Assembly (NCBI RefSeq): GCF_039830095.1
Contig: NZ_CP142435.1
Location: forward strand, 1,550,001 to 1,614,000
DNA from: Dolosigranulum savutiense
GTDB lineage: Bacteria > Bacillota > Bacilli > Lactobacillales > Carnobacteriaceae_A
Direction: 5' to 3'
Length of the DNA stretch: 64,000 nt
The notes below the pieces were generated by a model, which saw only the letters and a list, made by a program, of their open reading frames with translations, had not been told where the DNA came from and did not search any database. Both the position numbers and the translations under genes were made by a program. Below are positions 47,877 through 56,410 of the stretch, piece by piece. Position 1 is the first letter of the stretch, and each line of letters starts with the position of its first letter.

Positions 47877-47908
47877 GAATAATTGGAAGAATGACGAAAG
47901 GAATTGAA

Positions 47909-48808
47909 ATGATCGGTCAAGAAGCACTAGCGGAATATATCATATATTTAAAGATTGAACGAGGCTTATCAGCTAATACCGTTATCAGTTATAAGCGTGA
48001 TATCGAAAAGTACTTGACTTTTTTAACGGAGAAAAAAATTACTCAGTTAGATGAGATTTCACGCTTTGAGATTTTAGATTTTTTACAAACACTTCGTCAA
48101 GCTGGGGCAGCTGATAATTCGATTATTCGGATGGTGAGTAGTTTGCGCAAGTTTCATCAATATACGAAACGGGAGTCGATTATGTCTGATAATCCGATGC
48201 AATTAATTGACACACCGAAGAAAGCGTCAACTTTACCCAAAGCAATCTCTCCTCAATCAATAGAAAAGTTGCTCAAAGCCCCCGATACAACAACGCCATT
48301 AGGGGTACGTGATCGAACGATTTTAGAATTGATGTATGCGACAGGGCTACGGATTAGTGAATTAGTTAACTTAAAATTATCTGACTTGCACTTGACGATG
48401 GGTTTCATCCAAACAATGGGAAAAGGGGAGAAAGAACGCATTGTTCCTCTAGGAGAGATGGCGAGTCAGTGGTTAGATAATTACTTGAATGGGGCACGAA
48501 TATACTTAAGCGACAAATCAGGAGAAGAATCCGATTACGTTTTCTTAAATTCACGTGGCCATGGGTTGTCACGACAAGGTGTTTGGAAAAAAGTAAAACA
48601 GTTAGCATTAGAAGCGGGGATCGATCAGAATGTGACCCCACATACGTTGCGCCATTCATTTGCAACGCACTTATTGGAGAATGGAGCGGATTTGCGGATG
48701 GTACAGGAACTGCTCGGACATGCGGATATTTCAACCACACAGATTTATACGCATATTACAAAAAATCGCTTAAAACAGGTCTACAGTGATTATCATCCGC
48801 GAGCATAA
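47909..48808 (+). CDS. xerD: Site-specific tyrosine recombinase XerD
   Basis: XerD works with a partner Xer protein at the chromosomal dif site to resolve chromosome dimers. The 299-residue protein has the SAM-like N-terminal DNA-binding domain (1-105) and the catalytic domain with the full active-site set: Arg148, Lys172, His245, Arg248, His271 and nucleophile Tyr280. The frame can be read back to 47843, overlapping fur, but the ATG at 47909 has AAAGGA 6 bases upstream and gives the standard length. No dif site or integrated element is seen nearby, so this is the housekeeping enzyme. Confidence 0.93.
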   Translation: MIGQEALAEYIIYLKIERGLSANTVISYKRDIEKYLTFLTEKKITQLDEISRFEILDFLQTLRQAGAADNSIIRMVSSLRKFHQYTKRESIMSDNPMQLIDTPKKASTLPKAISPQSIEKLLKAPDTTTPLGVRDRTILELMYATGLRISELVNLKLSDLHLTMGFIQTMGKGEKERIVPLGEMASQWLDNYLNGARIYLSDKSGEESDYVFLNSRGHGLSRQGVWKKVKQLALEAGIDQNVTPHTLRHSFATHLLENGADLRMVQELLGHADISTTQIYTHITKNRLKQVYSDYHPRA

Positions 48809-48879
48809 AGTAAAACAGTTGCAATTATTAGGCAAGTCACTTATGCTAAAGATAACAGACTATCGAAGGAGAGAACATC

Positions 48880-50049
48880 ATGAAATTTAACCGTATTCAT
48901 TTACTTATCTTAGATTCAGTTGGAATTGGAGAAGCGCCCGACGCAGCTGATTTTGGTGACGAAGGAGCGCACACACTCGGTAACATTGCTCAGACAGTTG
49001 GACTTCATTTACCGAATTTCCAACAATTGGGATTAGGGAATATTGAATCTATCGAAGGTGTGCCCCCAACCGATCATCCAGCAGCCTATTATACAAAATT
49101 GGAAGAACAATCAGTAGGTAAAGATACGATGACTGGACACTGGGAAATTATGGGACTCCAAATTGATACACCATTTCGAACGTACCCAGACGGTTTTCCG
49201 GATGACTTGTTGAACAAAATTAAAGAATATACTGGACGCGATATAGTAGCTAATCGCCCCGCTTCCGGGACCCAAATTATTGACGAGCTAGGTGAGCACC
49301 AAATGAAAACGGGTGATTTGATTGTCTATACATCAGCTGATCCAGTTCTTCAAATTGCGGCGCATGAAGAAGTCATTCCAGTAAAAGAATTGTATGACAT
49401 TTGTGAATATGTTCGGTCAATTACGAATGAAGATCCCTATATGATTGGACGCATTATTGCTCGTCCATATGTTGGTGAGCCTGGTCATTTTACACGTACA
49501 AGTAACCGTAAAGATTATGCACTCAATCCATTTGGTCAGACAACGCTAGATTTCTTATCAGAGGCGGGTAAAGATGTTATCGCAGTCGGTAAAATCAATG
49601 ATATTTTCAATGGTCAAGGAATTACCGAAGCGATTAAGACCAAAAATAATGATGATGGTATTACGAAATTACTCGAAGTTATGAAAAAAGACTTTACCGG
49701 ATTAAGCTTTACAAATTTAGTGGACTTTGACTCAGAATATGGTCACCGTCGTAATCCAGAAGGGTATCGCGATGCTTTAGAGCACTTGGACCGTCGCTTG
49801 CCTGAATTGATGGATAGCTTGCGTGAAGATGACTTACTTATTATTACGGCAGATCATGGGACTGATCCAACACATCAAGGAACAGATCATACGCGTGAAT
49901 ACGTGCCATTATTGGCGATAAGTCCATCATTTGAAGGTGCGGGTGAAATGAGACAAGGTTATTTCGCGGATACAAGCCAAACTATTTCGGAGAACTTTAA
50001 TGCCGAGAGTACTGAAAATGGGACAAGTTATCTCGGACAATTGGTCTAA
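48880..50049 (+). CDS. deoB: Phosphopentomutase
   Basis: DeoB interconverts (deoxy)ribose 1-phosphate and 5-phosphate in nucleoside breakdown. The 389-residue protein of the alkaline-phosphatase superfamily has the metal motif [15 protein letters not shown] near residues 9-22, the phosphothreonine site in [15 protein letters not shown] near 86-100, and the second metal cluster [26 protein letters not shown]. Usual partners such as deoC or pupG are not adjacent. AGGAGAG precedes the ATG. Confidence 0.96.
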   Translation: MKFNRIHLLILDSVGIGEAPDAADFGDEGAHTLGNIAQTVGLHLPNFQQLGLGNIESIEGVPPTDHPAAYYTKLEEQSVGKDTMTGHWEIMGLQIDTPFRTYPDGFPDDLLNKIKEYTGRDIVANRPASGTQIIDELGEHQMKTGDLIVYTSADPVLQIAAHEEVIPVKELYDICEYVRSITNEDPYMIGRIIARPYVGEPGHFTRTSNRKDYALNPFGQTTLDFLSEAGKDVIAVGKINDIFNGQGITEAIKTKNNDDGITKLLEVMKKDFTGLSFTNLVDFDSEYGHRRNPEGYRDALEHLDRRLPELMDSLREDDLLIITADHGTDPTHQGTDHTREYVPLLAISPSFEGAGEMRQGYFADTSQTISENFNAESTENGTSYLGQLV

Positions 50050-50117
50050 GAGATACGGTGTTATTTACCAAGGCACAGAGAAATCTACTATTTATTATAG
50101 CTAAATCCATTATTACG

Positions 50118-50152
50118 GTTATTATTCTGGGGGGATCTCTCAGAGTAATAAC
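50118..50152 (+). other. Long hairpin in the deoB-ribT gap, no T-run
   Basis: GTTATTATTCTGGG (50118-50131) pairs with CTCAGAGTAATAAC (50139-50152), 14 bp with two G-T pairs. No T-run follows, so it is not a standard terminator. The rest of 50050-50291 holds only a weak candidate promoter (TTGCGA 50213, TAATCT 50236). Confidence 0.5.
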
Positions 50153-50291
50153 AGATTTGGATAGTAGCGTCGCGAGTGAATGAAGAAAGAATTTGCGAAG
50201 TATAATAGCTTATTGCGATTATTACTGGAATATGGTAATCTGTTTAAGAATTGGAGATACGATAGAATCTCTGCAAAAGGAGGTTAGATGA

Positions 50292-50696
50292 ATGCTTATT
50301 GAATTTAAATCTGACTACGATAAAATCGCTATGGGGTTGCTGTCGTACACAGCAGATTTGAAAGAAACATCACGTTTAACAGAAGAATTAGATACGTACA
50401 AAAATGATGATTCCAGAAAATTGTTCCTCTGGCGTAGTGAAGAAACCGATGACTTATGTGCTGTACTAGGAATTGAAGAGGAAGAAGAAGTTGTCTTATT
50501 ACGCCATTTATCAGTCAATCCATCTTATCGTGGTGAAGGGTTGACGTATCGCATGCTTGATGAGTTAAGTGATCGATATGAAGGGAAAACATTAATGGGG
50601 ACACTTGAATCTGGCTCATTCGTCAAAAAGTGGCAAAAGCGCCGCAATCAACAAGAAGAGTTAGAGCAAGAAGTTGAAAGGACATTGACAGAGTAA
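50292..50696 (+). CDS. ribT: RibT-like GNAT acetyltransferase
   Basis: A 134-residue GNAT-fold protein similar to Bacillus RibT, the last gene of the Bacillus riboflavin operon. Shared features are the N-terminal MLIxxKSDYDKIAMGLLSYTADLKE, the RKLFLWRSEE strand, and the acetyl-CoA loop region VVLLRHLSVNPSYRGEGLTYRML. The substrate is not known. No riboflavin biosynthesis genes accompany it here; instead it is followed by scpA-scpB-rluB, which is also its neighbourhood in Bacillus. AAAGGAGG precedes the ATG. Confidence 0.88.
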   Translation: MLIEFKSDYDKIAMGLLSYTADLKETSRLTEELDTYKNDDSRKLFLWRSEETDDLCAVLGIEEEEEVVLLRHLSVNPSYRGEGLTYRMLDELSDRYEGKTLMGTLESGSFVKKWQKRRNQQEELEQEVERTLTE

Positions 50697-50707
50697 GTAG
50701 GGATAGG

Positions 50708-51496
50708 ATGGCAACAACATACAATCAGGAAATAAATAACAGTTGGAAGGTAAATCTAGATGTCTTTTCAGGACCGCTAGATTTACTTTTGCATTTAATT
50801 AATGAACTTGAGATTGATATTTATGATATTCCTATTACTGAAATAACGACGCAATATTTGGCTTATCTGGAGCAATCTAATATGTTGGCATTAGATATCG
50901 GAGGAGAATATCTAGTGATGGCGGCAACGTTAATGGCGATTAAGAGTCAATTATTAGTGCCCCGTAATGAGTCATTGGATGATGAAGGAGATATCTGGTA
51001 CGAAGAAGATCCACGCGAGCATTTAATGGAATTACTCCTTGAATACCGTAAGTTTAAGCTGGTGGCGCAAGACTTACAAGCGCGTGAGGAAGCTCGCTCA
51101 GCTTTTATTACGAAGGAAGAATCTGATGTTACGAGATATCAAGCGCACATTCCCCTAAAAGAAGGTGAACTATCACTAGAAGATTTAAGAGCTTCTTTCA
51201 CCCGCTTACTTAATGAACGTGCTCTCGAAGATCCTCCGCCTACTACAATTGAACGGAAGCAAGTGAGTGTCTCAGATAAGATGGTGGAAATTTCAACTAA
51301 ATTACGGGAAGCTCGCTCACCGATGACTTTTTCATACTTGATGGAAGGTGTCTTGCGTACAGAATTAGTAGCCTCCTTTTTAGCTATCTTAGAATTGATA
51401 AAGACTCAAACCATAAAAGCTAACCAAAGTGATGTGTATGGGGAAATTACCTTGCAGTATATTCGAAAAAATGTGGAGGAAGAGGAAGTTAAATGA
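50708..51496 (+). CDS. scpA: Segregation and condensation protein A
   Basis: ScpA is the kleisin of the SMC condensin complex that organises and separates chromosomes. The 262-residue protein has the N-terminal SMC-neck binding segment (VFSGPLDLLLHLINELEIDIYDIPI), the EYLVMAATLMAIKSQLLVP helix, an acidic middle and the C-terminal winged helix that contacts the SMC head. It begins 11 bp after ribT and overlaps scpB by the sequence ATGA. Confidence 0.96.
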   Translation: MATTYNQEINNSWKVNLDVFSGPLDLLLHLINELEIDIYDIPITEITTQYLAYLEQSNMLALDIGGEYLVMAATLMAIKSQLLVPRNESLDDEGDIWYEEDPREHLMELLLEYRKFKLVAQDLQAREEARSAFITKEESDVTRYQAHIPLKEGELSLEDLRASFTRLLNERALEDPPPTTIERKQVSVSDKMVEISTKLREARSPMTFSYLMEGVLRTELVASFLAILELIKTQTIKANQSDVYGEITLQYIRKNVEEEEVK

Positions 51497-52044
51497 ATGA
51501 TCTAGCTGAAATTGAAGCCATTTTATTTGTGGCTGGGGATGAAGGATTGAGTTTAGCTGATATTGCTCAGTTAACAGACAGCACGACAGATTATATTGCC
51601 AATTGTTTGGCGCAACTTAAACAACGATATACAGATCATCCAGAGCACGGCATCACATTAATTCAAACAGCATCTACTTATAAAATGGTGACTAAACAAG
51701 CTTATCAAACAAGTGTTAAGCGATACGCACAATCACCGCTTATGCAAAAGTTGTCTAAAGCCCTAATTGAAACACTATCAATTATTGCTTATAAACAGCC
51801 CATTACCCGAATGGAAATTGAAGAAATCCGAGGTGTATCCGCAACTTCGGCTTTACAAAAGTTGAAATTACGACAACTTATTCGTGAAGTAGATCGGTTA
51901 GAAGCACCTGGGAATCCAGTTGTTTATGGGACGACGGATTATTTTCTCGATTATTTTGGCTTGAATCATCTGGATGAATTACCTGAATTATCTGACCAAC
52001 AAGTTATTGAAGAAACAACTTTATTTACACCTGAAGAAACTTAA
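51493..52044 (+). CDS. scpB: Segregation and condensation protein B
   Basis: ScpB dimers bind the middle of ScpA in the SMC complex. The 183-residue protein consists of two winged-helix domains: the first from IEAILFVAGDEGLSLADIAQL, the second with ALIETLSIIAYKQPITRMEIEEIRGVSATSALQKL. It ends YGTTDYFLDYFGLNHLDELPEL, a conserved end of the family, followed by a short acidic tail. The ATG overlaps the scpA stop, so the subunits are made together. Confidence 0.96.
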   Translation: MNDLAEIEAILFVAGDEGLSLADIAQLTDSTTDYIANCLAQLKQRYTDHPEHGITLIQTASTYKMVTKQAYQTSVKRYAQSPLMQKLSKALIETLSIIAYKQPITRMEIEEIRGVSATSALQKLKLRQLIREVDRLEAPGNPVVYGTTDYFLDYFGLNHLDELPELSDQQVIEETTLFTPEET

Positions 52045-52062
52045 GATGAAAGGATTGATACA

Positions 52063-52782
52063 GTGGAGAGATTACAAAAAGTAATGGCACATGCTGGAAT
52101 TGCATCTCGGCGAGAATCAGAAAAAATTATTAGTAAAGGCCGTGTGAAAGTCAATGGAATCGTTATAACCGAGATGGGGTACAAAGTAGGCCCTGATGAT
52201 CATATAACGGTCGATGGTGAACCCATTGAACGAGAAGAAAAAGTATATATATTACTCAACAAAGACCGTCAAGTGATTTCAACAGTGGATGATCCCCAAA
52301 ATAGAGATACGGTGATTGATAGCGTGGATGGGATAAAAGAGAGAATCTATCCAGTGGGTCGCTTAGATTATGATACAACAGGAGCGTTGCTATTAACTAA
52401 TGATGGTGAACTAGCCAACAAATTAATGCATCCAAGTTATGAATTCGAAAAAACTTATGTAACCAAAGTAAAAGGCCGTGTTACCGAAGAGGCAATCCAG
52501 CAATTAAAAACAGGTGTTATAATTGAAGGAAAAAAAACAGCACCTGCTCGAGTGAAATTGCTTTCTTATGATAAAAAAACAGATTATTCAATTGTTAAGC
52601 TGATTATTCATGAAGGACGTAATCATCAAGTTAAACTGATGATGAAAGCAGTTGGTCATCCGGTAAAAGAATTGACACGTGAGAAGTATGGCTTTCTGGA
52701 AACAACAGGTTTAGAATTAGGACAGTGGCGCCATTTGAAGCGCAATGAAGTTATTAAACTCCGCAAAGCTGTTTCATCATAA
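52063..52782 (+). CDS. rluB: 23S rRNA pseudouridine synthase RluB
   Basis: RluB converts U2605 (E. coli numbering) of 23S rRNA to pseudouridine. The 239-residue protein has an N-terminal S4 domain (RLQKVMAHAGIASRRESEKII) and the RsuA-type catalytic domain with the catalytic aspartate in PVGRLDYDTTGALLLTNDG near residues 97-114, and the HEGRNHQVKLMMKAVGHPV motif. The start is a GTG at 52063 behind AAAGGA. It ends the ribT-scpA-scpB unit; this linkage is common in Firmicutes. Confidence 0.96.
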   Translation: MERLQKVMAHAGIASRRESEKIISKGRVKVNGIVITEMGYKVGPDDHITVDGEPIEREEKVYILLNKDRQVISTVDDPQNRDTVIDSVDGIKERIYPVGRLDYDTTGALLLTNDGELANKLMHPSYEFEKTYVTKVKGRVTEEAIQQLKTGVIIEGKKTAPARVKLLSYDKKTDYSIVKLIIHEGRNHQVKLMMKAVGHPVKELTREKYGFLETTGLELGQWRHLKRNEVIKLRKAVSS

Positions 52783-52846
52783 GGATAATAAATGAACATA
52801 GCTATGAGTGATATCAGAAGATTTTTACTTTTTTGATGTGTGCACC

Positions 52847-52874
52847 TTGACAAATTGTGAGTAAATGATATAAT
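52847..52874 (+). promoter_or_regulatory. ribU promoter
   Basis: A perfect TTGACA (52847-52852) and perfect TATAAT (52869-52874) are separated by 16 bp, just ahead of the FMN riboswitch. Confidence 0.88.
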
Positions 52875-52900
52875 ATAATTAGAAATGAAAATAAATGATT

Positions 52901-53008
52901 CATCTTCAGGGGCAGGGTGTAATTCCCGACCGGTGGTAACAGTCCACGAGCGCAAGCTGAACTGGTGTAATTCCAGTACCGACAGTAAAGTCTGGCATAA
53001 AGAAGATG
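52901..53008 (+). promoter_or_regulatory. FMN riboswitch (RFN element)
   Basis: The aptamer core is plain: CAGGGGCAGGGTGTAATTCCC, then GACCGGTGGTAACAGTCCACGAGC and the CTGGTGTAATTCCAGTACCGACAGT region. The outer P1 helix pairs CATCTTC (52901-52907) with GAAGATG (53002-53008). FMN binding stabilises P1 and should turn off the riboflavin transporter gene downstream. Confidence 0.96.
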
Positions 53009-53032
53009 GGGCTATTCGTATAAGTCTACCAT

Positions 53033-53067
53033 CTGTTTATATCCTCCCTGGATGTAAGCAGTTTTTT
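53033..53067 (+). terminator. Regulated terminator of the FMN riboswitch
   Basis: CTGTTTATATCC (53033-53044) pairs with GGATGTAAGCAG (53050-53061) with two G-T pairs, followed by six T residues. An alternative pairing of AGATGG (53004-53009, part of P1) with CCATCT (53029-53034) could compete when FMN is absent. Confidence 0.88.
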
Positions 53068-53144
53068 ATTTATACCAATACCCAACAGACCCTATGGTGA
53101 ATCCGACTAATGCCTAAGTGGGCAAAATTATAGGAGGATTTAGA

Positions 53145-53771
53145 ATGGAAAACGGAAAAACAAAACGATTAGTGACGATAGCGATGTTATCAGCGATAGC
53201 ATTTTTGATTGCCTTTTTGGAGATTCCAATTTTGGGACATGCACCTTTTTTGAAGATTGACTTCAGTGATGTGCCGGTCTTTATTGGAATGTACTTGCTT
53301 GGACCGATAAGTGGAGTGATTATTGCTTTCTTCCGCTCGGCTCTGCAGTATGCAGCAACTGGAGGAAATATGGGATATCCAATCGGGTCAACAGCTGCTT
53401 TTGTAGCATCACTTGCGTATACCCTTCCGATTTACTATATTATTCGACACAAACCACTTCAAATGAGTCGAAATATTCTAGCAGGTGTAACGGGAACAAT
53501 TTCTTTAACGATTATTTTATCTCTATTAAATTATACCTTTGTCCTTCCAGCCTATTTATCAGTAATGGGATTTGATGTGGGAGACATGTTTGGCACGATG
53601 TATAATTACTTTATTACAGCGCTTATTCCATTCAACTTTATTAAAGGCGCGGTGATTAGTATCATAACCTTTACTGTATTATATAAAATGAAAGCGTGGC
53701 TTGATCGAACGAAAAAACGATTGAATACTGATGAAGAAGCAACGATAACACATCACGAACAGTTTCAATAA
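53145..53771 (+). CDS. ribU: Riboflavin ECF transporter substrate-binding protein RibU
   Basis: RibU is the membrane S-component that binds riboflavin and works with the shared ECF energy module (not in this window). The 208-residue protein has about six membrane segments, the ECF-contact start TKRLVTIAMLSAIAFLIAFLEIP, the LKIDFSDVPVFIGMYLLGP region typical of RibU, and the conserved GGNMGYPIGSTAAFVASLAY. The frame opens at 53118, but the ATG at 53145 follows AGGAGG. Control by the FMN riboswitch confirms the assignment. It probably supplies flavin for enzymes such as the lipoprotein at 35 kb. Confidence 0.96.
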   Translation: MENGKTKRLVTIAMLSAIAFLIAFLEIPILGHAPFLKIDFSDVPVFIGMYLLGPISGVIIAFFRSALQYAATGGNMGYPIGSTAAFVASLAYTLPIYYIIRHKPLQMSRNILAGVTGTISLTIILSLLNYTFVLPAYLSVMGFDVGDMFGTMYNYFITALIPFNFIKGAVISIITFTVLYKMKAWLDRTKKRLNTDEEATITHHEQFQ

Positions 53772-53778
53772 AATCTAC

Positions 53779-53817
53779 AACTCTCAACGATTAGGGGACT
53801 AATTGTTGGGAGTTTTT
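53779..53817 (+). terminator. Rho-independent terminator after ribU
   Basis: AACTCTCAACGATTAG (53779-53794) pairs with CTAATTGTTGGGAGTT (53799-53814) with two G-T pairs and ends in a T-run. Confidence 0.92.
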
Positions 53818-53862
53818 CATTTTTAGGTCGTATTTAATTTGAAAAATTTACCAAAAGAGCCC

Positions 53863-53891
53863 TTTCATAATTATGCTAACAACGGTATAAT
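53863..53891 (+). promoter_or_regulatory. Candidate promoter for ypbB-recQ
   Basis: A perfect TATAAT (53886-53891) lies 22 bases before the ypbB start; the -35 at 17 bp is weak (TTTCAT, 53863-53868). Confidence 0.5.
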
Positions 53892-53912
53892 GAATACAAG
53901 GGGGGGATATAG

Positions 53913-54932
53913 GTGGATCAAGAATTTATGCTATATATACTGGCGATGTATGATCAGCCAACTAATACGGGGCAAATCTATAATGCCTTAATTGGCCGAA
54001 CTACCCCGACCATGTTATATTTAGTTGAGAAGAAGCAGTGGCATGGTCATTTTGGCTTATTTAATGACTTGAATCGGAAACAGCTTGACCAATTACAAGA
54101 GCTGTTTTTAGCAAAAGAGACCATTCGCCCCGTGGATAAAAAATTTGAGCTAACCGCTTTTGGTCAGCAGCAACTTGAGCGATTGTTTGATCCTGCTTGG
54201 CTTATTCCTTCAATGGGATTTTTCACAGCACGTTATCGGCAATATGTATGGGATTTTTTTCAATTAATGACTCAAATTGTTTCAGAAAAAATATTTTCCA
54301 ATCGTCAATTTTCACCGATAACAACTAGTCCAACTTTACAAAGTGAAGCAAAATTATTGTTGAAACATCCTGCATTTAATTCTGAACAGTGGGTGAATGA
54401 GGTTGTTCGAATGGTTGAAACATTGCCAGAACAATTAGGTGAGTTGCTAAGTAATGAACTAGCAGGTAATGGGGTAATTGGGAGTACAGATAAGCAACTT
54501 CAGGCTCATTTTGAACTATCAGAATTCACCTTTTTTCTAAAAAAGCAAGGCGCTATCCAACTATTACTGAATCGAATAGATGATGATTTTCCGCAATTAT
54601 CATTATTACTTGCTACTTGTGAAGCACGGTCGATGTATCGTCTATCTCCAAGCACCTTTGAGACAGCGCAGTATTTATCTAATGGGGTATCTCCTGCCGC
54701 TATTGCTAGAGAGAGGCGCCTGAAGCTCAATACAATTCATGAGCATATTATTGAAATGGCTTTTGTGTTACCTGACTTTGCGTACCGTTCATTTATTCCC
54801 GATTCGGTCTATGCTAGATTGGATGAAATCTATCGGACAGGCGACTTTTCTTATAATACCGTTAAGGAGCAGTTAGATCCGTTAGTGTTTATGCATTACC
54901 GATTGTTTGAACTAGAAAGGATGAGAGAGTGA
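53913..54932 (+). CDS. ypbB: YpbB family helix-turn-helix protein
   Basis: A 339-residue protein matching the YpbB family, encoded beside recQ in Firmicutes. A C-terminal helix-turn-helix is visible in TAQYLSNGVSPAAIARERRLKLNTIHEHIIEMA (about residues 250-282), resembling the HTH also found at the C-terminus of some RecQ proteins. The function is unknown; a role with RecQ is inferred only from linkage. The start is a GTG at 53913 behind a G-rich ribosome site. It overlaps recQ by 4 bases (GTGA). Confidence 0.82.
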   Translation: MDQEFMLYILAMYDQPTNTGQIYNALIGRTTPTMLYLVEKKQWHGHFGLFNDLNRKQLDQLQELFLAKETIRPVDKKFELTAFGQQQLERLFDPAWLIPSMGFFTARYRQYVWDFFQLMTQIVSEKIFSNRQFSPITTSPTLQSEAKLLLKHPAFNSEQWVNEVVRMVETLPEQLGELLSNELAGNGVIGSTDKQLQAHFELSEFTFFLKKQGAIQLLLNRIDDDFPQLSLLLATCEARSMYRLSPSTFETAQYLSNGVSPAAIARERRLKLNTIHEHIIEMAFVLPDFAYRSFIPDSVYARLDEIYRTGDFSYNTVKEQLDPLVFMHYRLFELERMRE

Positions 54933-56383
54933 CAGATTTAGTGCGTGTATTGAATGATTCATTTGGGTTCTCATCTTTTCGTTCTGGACAGGAGGAGGCT
55001 ATTCAATCAGCTTTAGCGGGACATGATACCTTAGTGATGCTGCCGACAGGATCAGGAAAATCGCTTTGTTATCAATTATTTCCCTTTATTAAAGAGGGCA
55101 TTACTTTAATTGTGTCTCCTTTATTGTCATTAATGCAAGATCAAGTTGAGAAGTTAAAGCAAAGTGGCCATCAAGAAGTTACCGCTTTAAATAGTTTTAT
55201 GACAAAAGTGGAAAAGCAATATATTTTAAATCACTTAAAACAATATAAATGGGTCTATTTATCTCCAGAGATGTTGCAGCAAGATTATGTGCTCAAATAT
55301 TTAAAGCAAGTTAAAATTAATTTGTTTGTTGTAGATGAGGCGCACTGTATTTCGCATTGGGGGATGGATTTTCGGCCAGATTATTTACAGTTAGGTGATT
55401 ACTGTCAAGAGCTAGGGCGGCCACCTATTATGGCGCTAACGGCTACAGCAACAGAAGAAGTACGACAAGAGATCAAAGAGTTGTTGACATTTGATCCCGA
55501 CTCGTCGCGTGAAATTTTAACCACAATTGATCGACCGGAAATTAAATTAATGACGGAATATACAGAAGGGAATAAAGTCGAGCGAACATTAGAGTTAGCT
55601 GACTACTTACAAAAACCAGGAATCATTTATTTTTCAAGTCGTAAGTTAGCAGATCAGATGAGTCAACTGATTAATGAGCGGTTAGACGTGGCAGCAGAGA
55701 GTTATCATTCGCACCGAACTTCAGCAGATAAAGTTAAAATTCAGCAACAGTTTATTCAAAATAAACTACAAATTATATGTGCGACAAGTGCGTTCGGAAT
55801 GGGTATTAATAAGGCAGATGTACGCTTCGTTATTCATTATCATATGCCAGCAAGTCCAGCTATGTATATGCAAGAAATTGGACGAGCCAGCCGGGATGGT
55901 CAACCGAGTGTTGCCATTTTACTTTATGAGCCAGGAGATGCTCAGCTGCAATCTTTTTTGAAAGAGCAGAATATTCCTGATGAAAATACAATTCGTTATT
56001 TTTACCGAAATAGTCAGTCGCTCGAAGTAACTGACGATCCACAAGTTTATTTGTTAGAGTACTTCAAGCAACATGGTTATAGTGTTGCCGAGACCATTCA
56101 GCATTTTAAATTGCGTCAACAGCAAGTGGCTCACCAAATAGATTATATGAAACAATATATATCAGCTGAAACCTGTAAACGAGAGATACTGCTTAATTAT
56201 TTTGGTGCGACAAGCGAAAGCCCTGAGAAATGTTGTCATTCGTGTAATGAAGACTTATTAGGCCAATTTAAGCAAACAACTAATATCGCTGTCTTGCATC
56301 AGCACCAAGTTTGGCCGAAGAAAAAAATATTAAAGAGATTATTCAATCTTGATGAAATTGCGTATGGAAATATGTTACAATAG
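54929..56383 (+). CDS. recQ: ATP-dependent DNA helicase, RecQ family (short form)
   Basis: A 484-residue 3'-5' DNA helicase for repair and recombination. Helicase motifs are complete: LPTGSGKSLCYQ near residues 38-49, VVDEAHCISHWGMDFRPDY near 133-151, ALTATAT, and the C-terminal GMGINKADVRFVIHY and QEIGRASRDG. A zinc-binding end (CKREILLNYFG, then CCHSCNED) follows. There is no HRDC domain, so this is the short form found beside ypbB in Firmicutes. The GTG start overlaps the ypbB stop. Confidence 0.94.
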   Translation: MTDLVRVLNDSFGFSSFRSGQEEAIQSALAGHDTLVMLPTGSGKSLCYQLFPFIKEGITLIVSPLLSLMQDQVEKLKQSGHQEVTALNSFMTKVEKQYILNHLKQYKWVYLSPEMLQQDYVLKYLKQVKINLFVVDEAHCISHWGMDFRPDYLQLGDYCQELGRPPIMALTATATEEVRQEIKELLTFDPDSSREILTTIDRPEIKLMTEYTEGNKVERTLELADYLQKPGIIYFSSRKLADQMSQLINERLDVAAESYHSHRTSADKVKIQQQFIQNKLQIICATSAFGMGINKADVRFVIHYHMPASPAMYMQEIGRASRDGQPSVAILLYEPGDAQLQSFLKEQNIPDENTIRYFYRNSQSLEVTDDPQVYLLEYFKQHGYSVAETIQHFKLRQQQVAHQIDYMKQYISAETCKREILLNYFGATSESPEKCCHSCNEDLLGQFKQTTNIAVLHQHQVWPKKKILKRLFNLDEIAYGNMLQ

Positions 56384-56410
56384 TATTACAAGTTATGAGG
56401 GGGATATGTT

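Noticed and set aside
47843-47908. Longer N-terminus for xerD overlapping fur
   Set aside because: It has no ribosome site and adds residues not seen in the family; the ATG at 47909 is well supported.
47909-48808. Tyrosine recombinase considered as an integrase of a mobile element
   Set aside because: It has the length and full motif set of housekeeping XerD, and no attachment site, tRNA scar or phage gene is nearby.
52885-53100. Short + strand frame spanning the riboflavin leader
   Set aside because: It lies inside the FMN riboswitch and its terminator and has no recognisable product.
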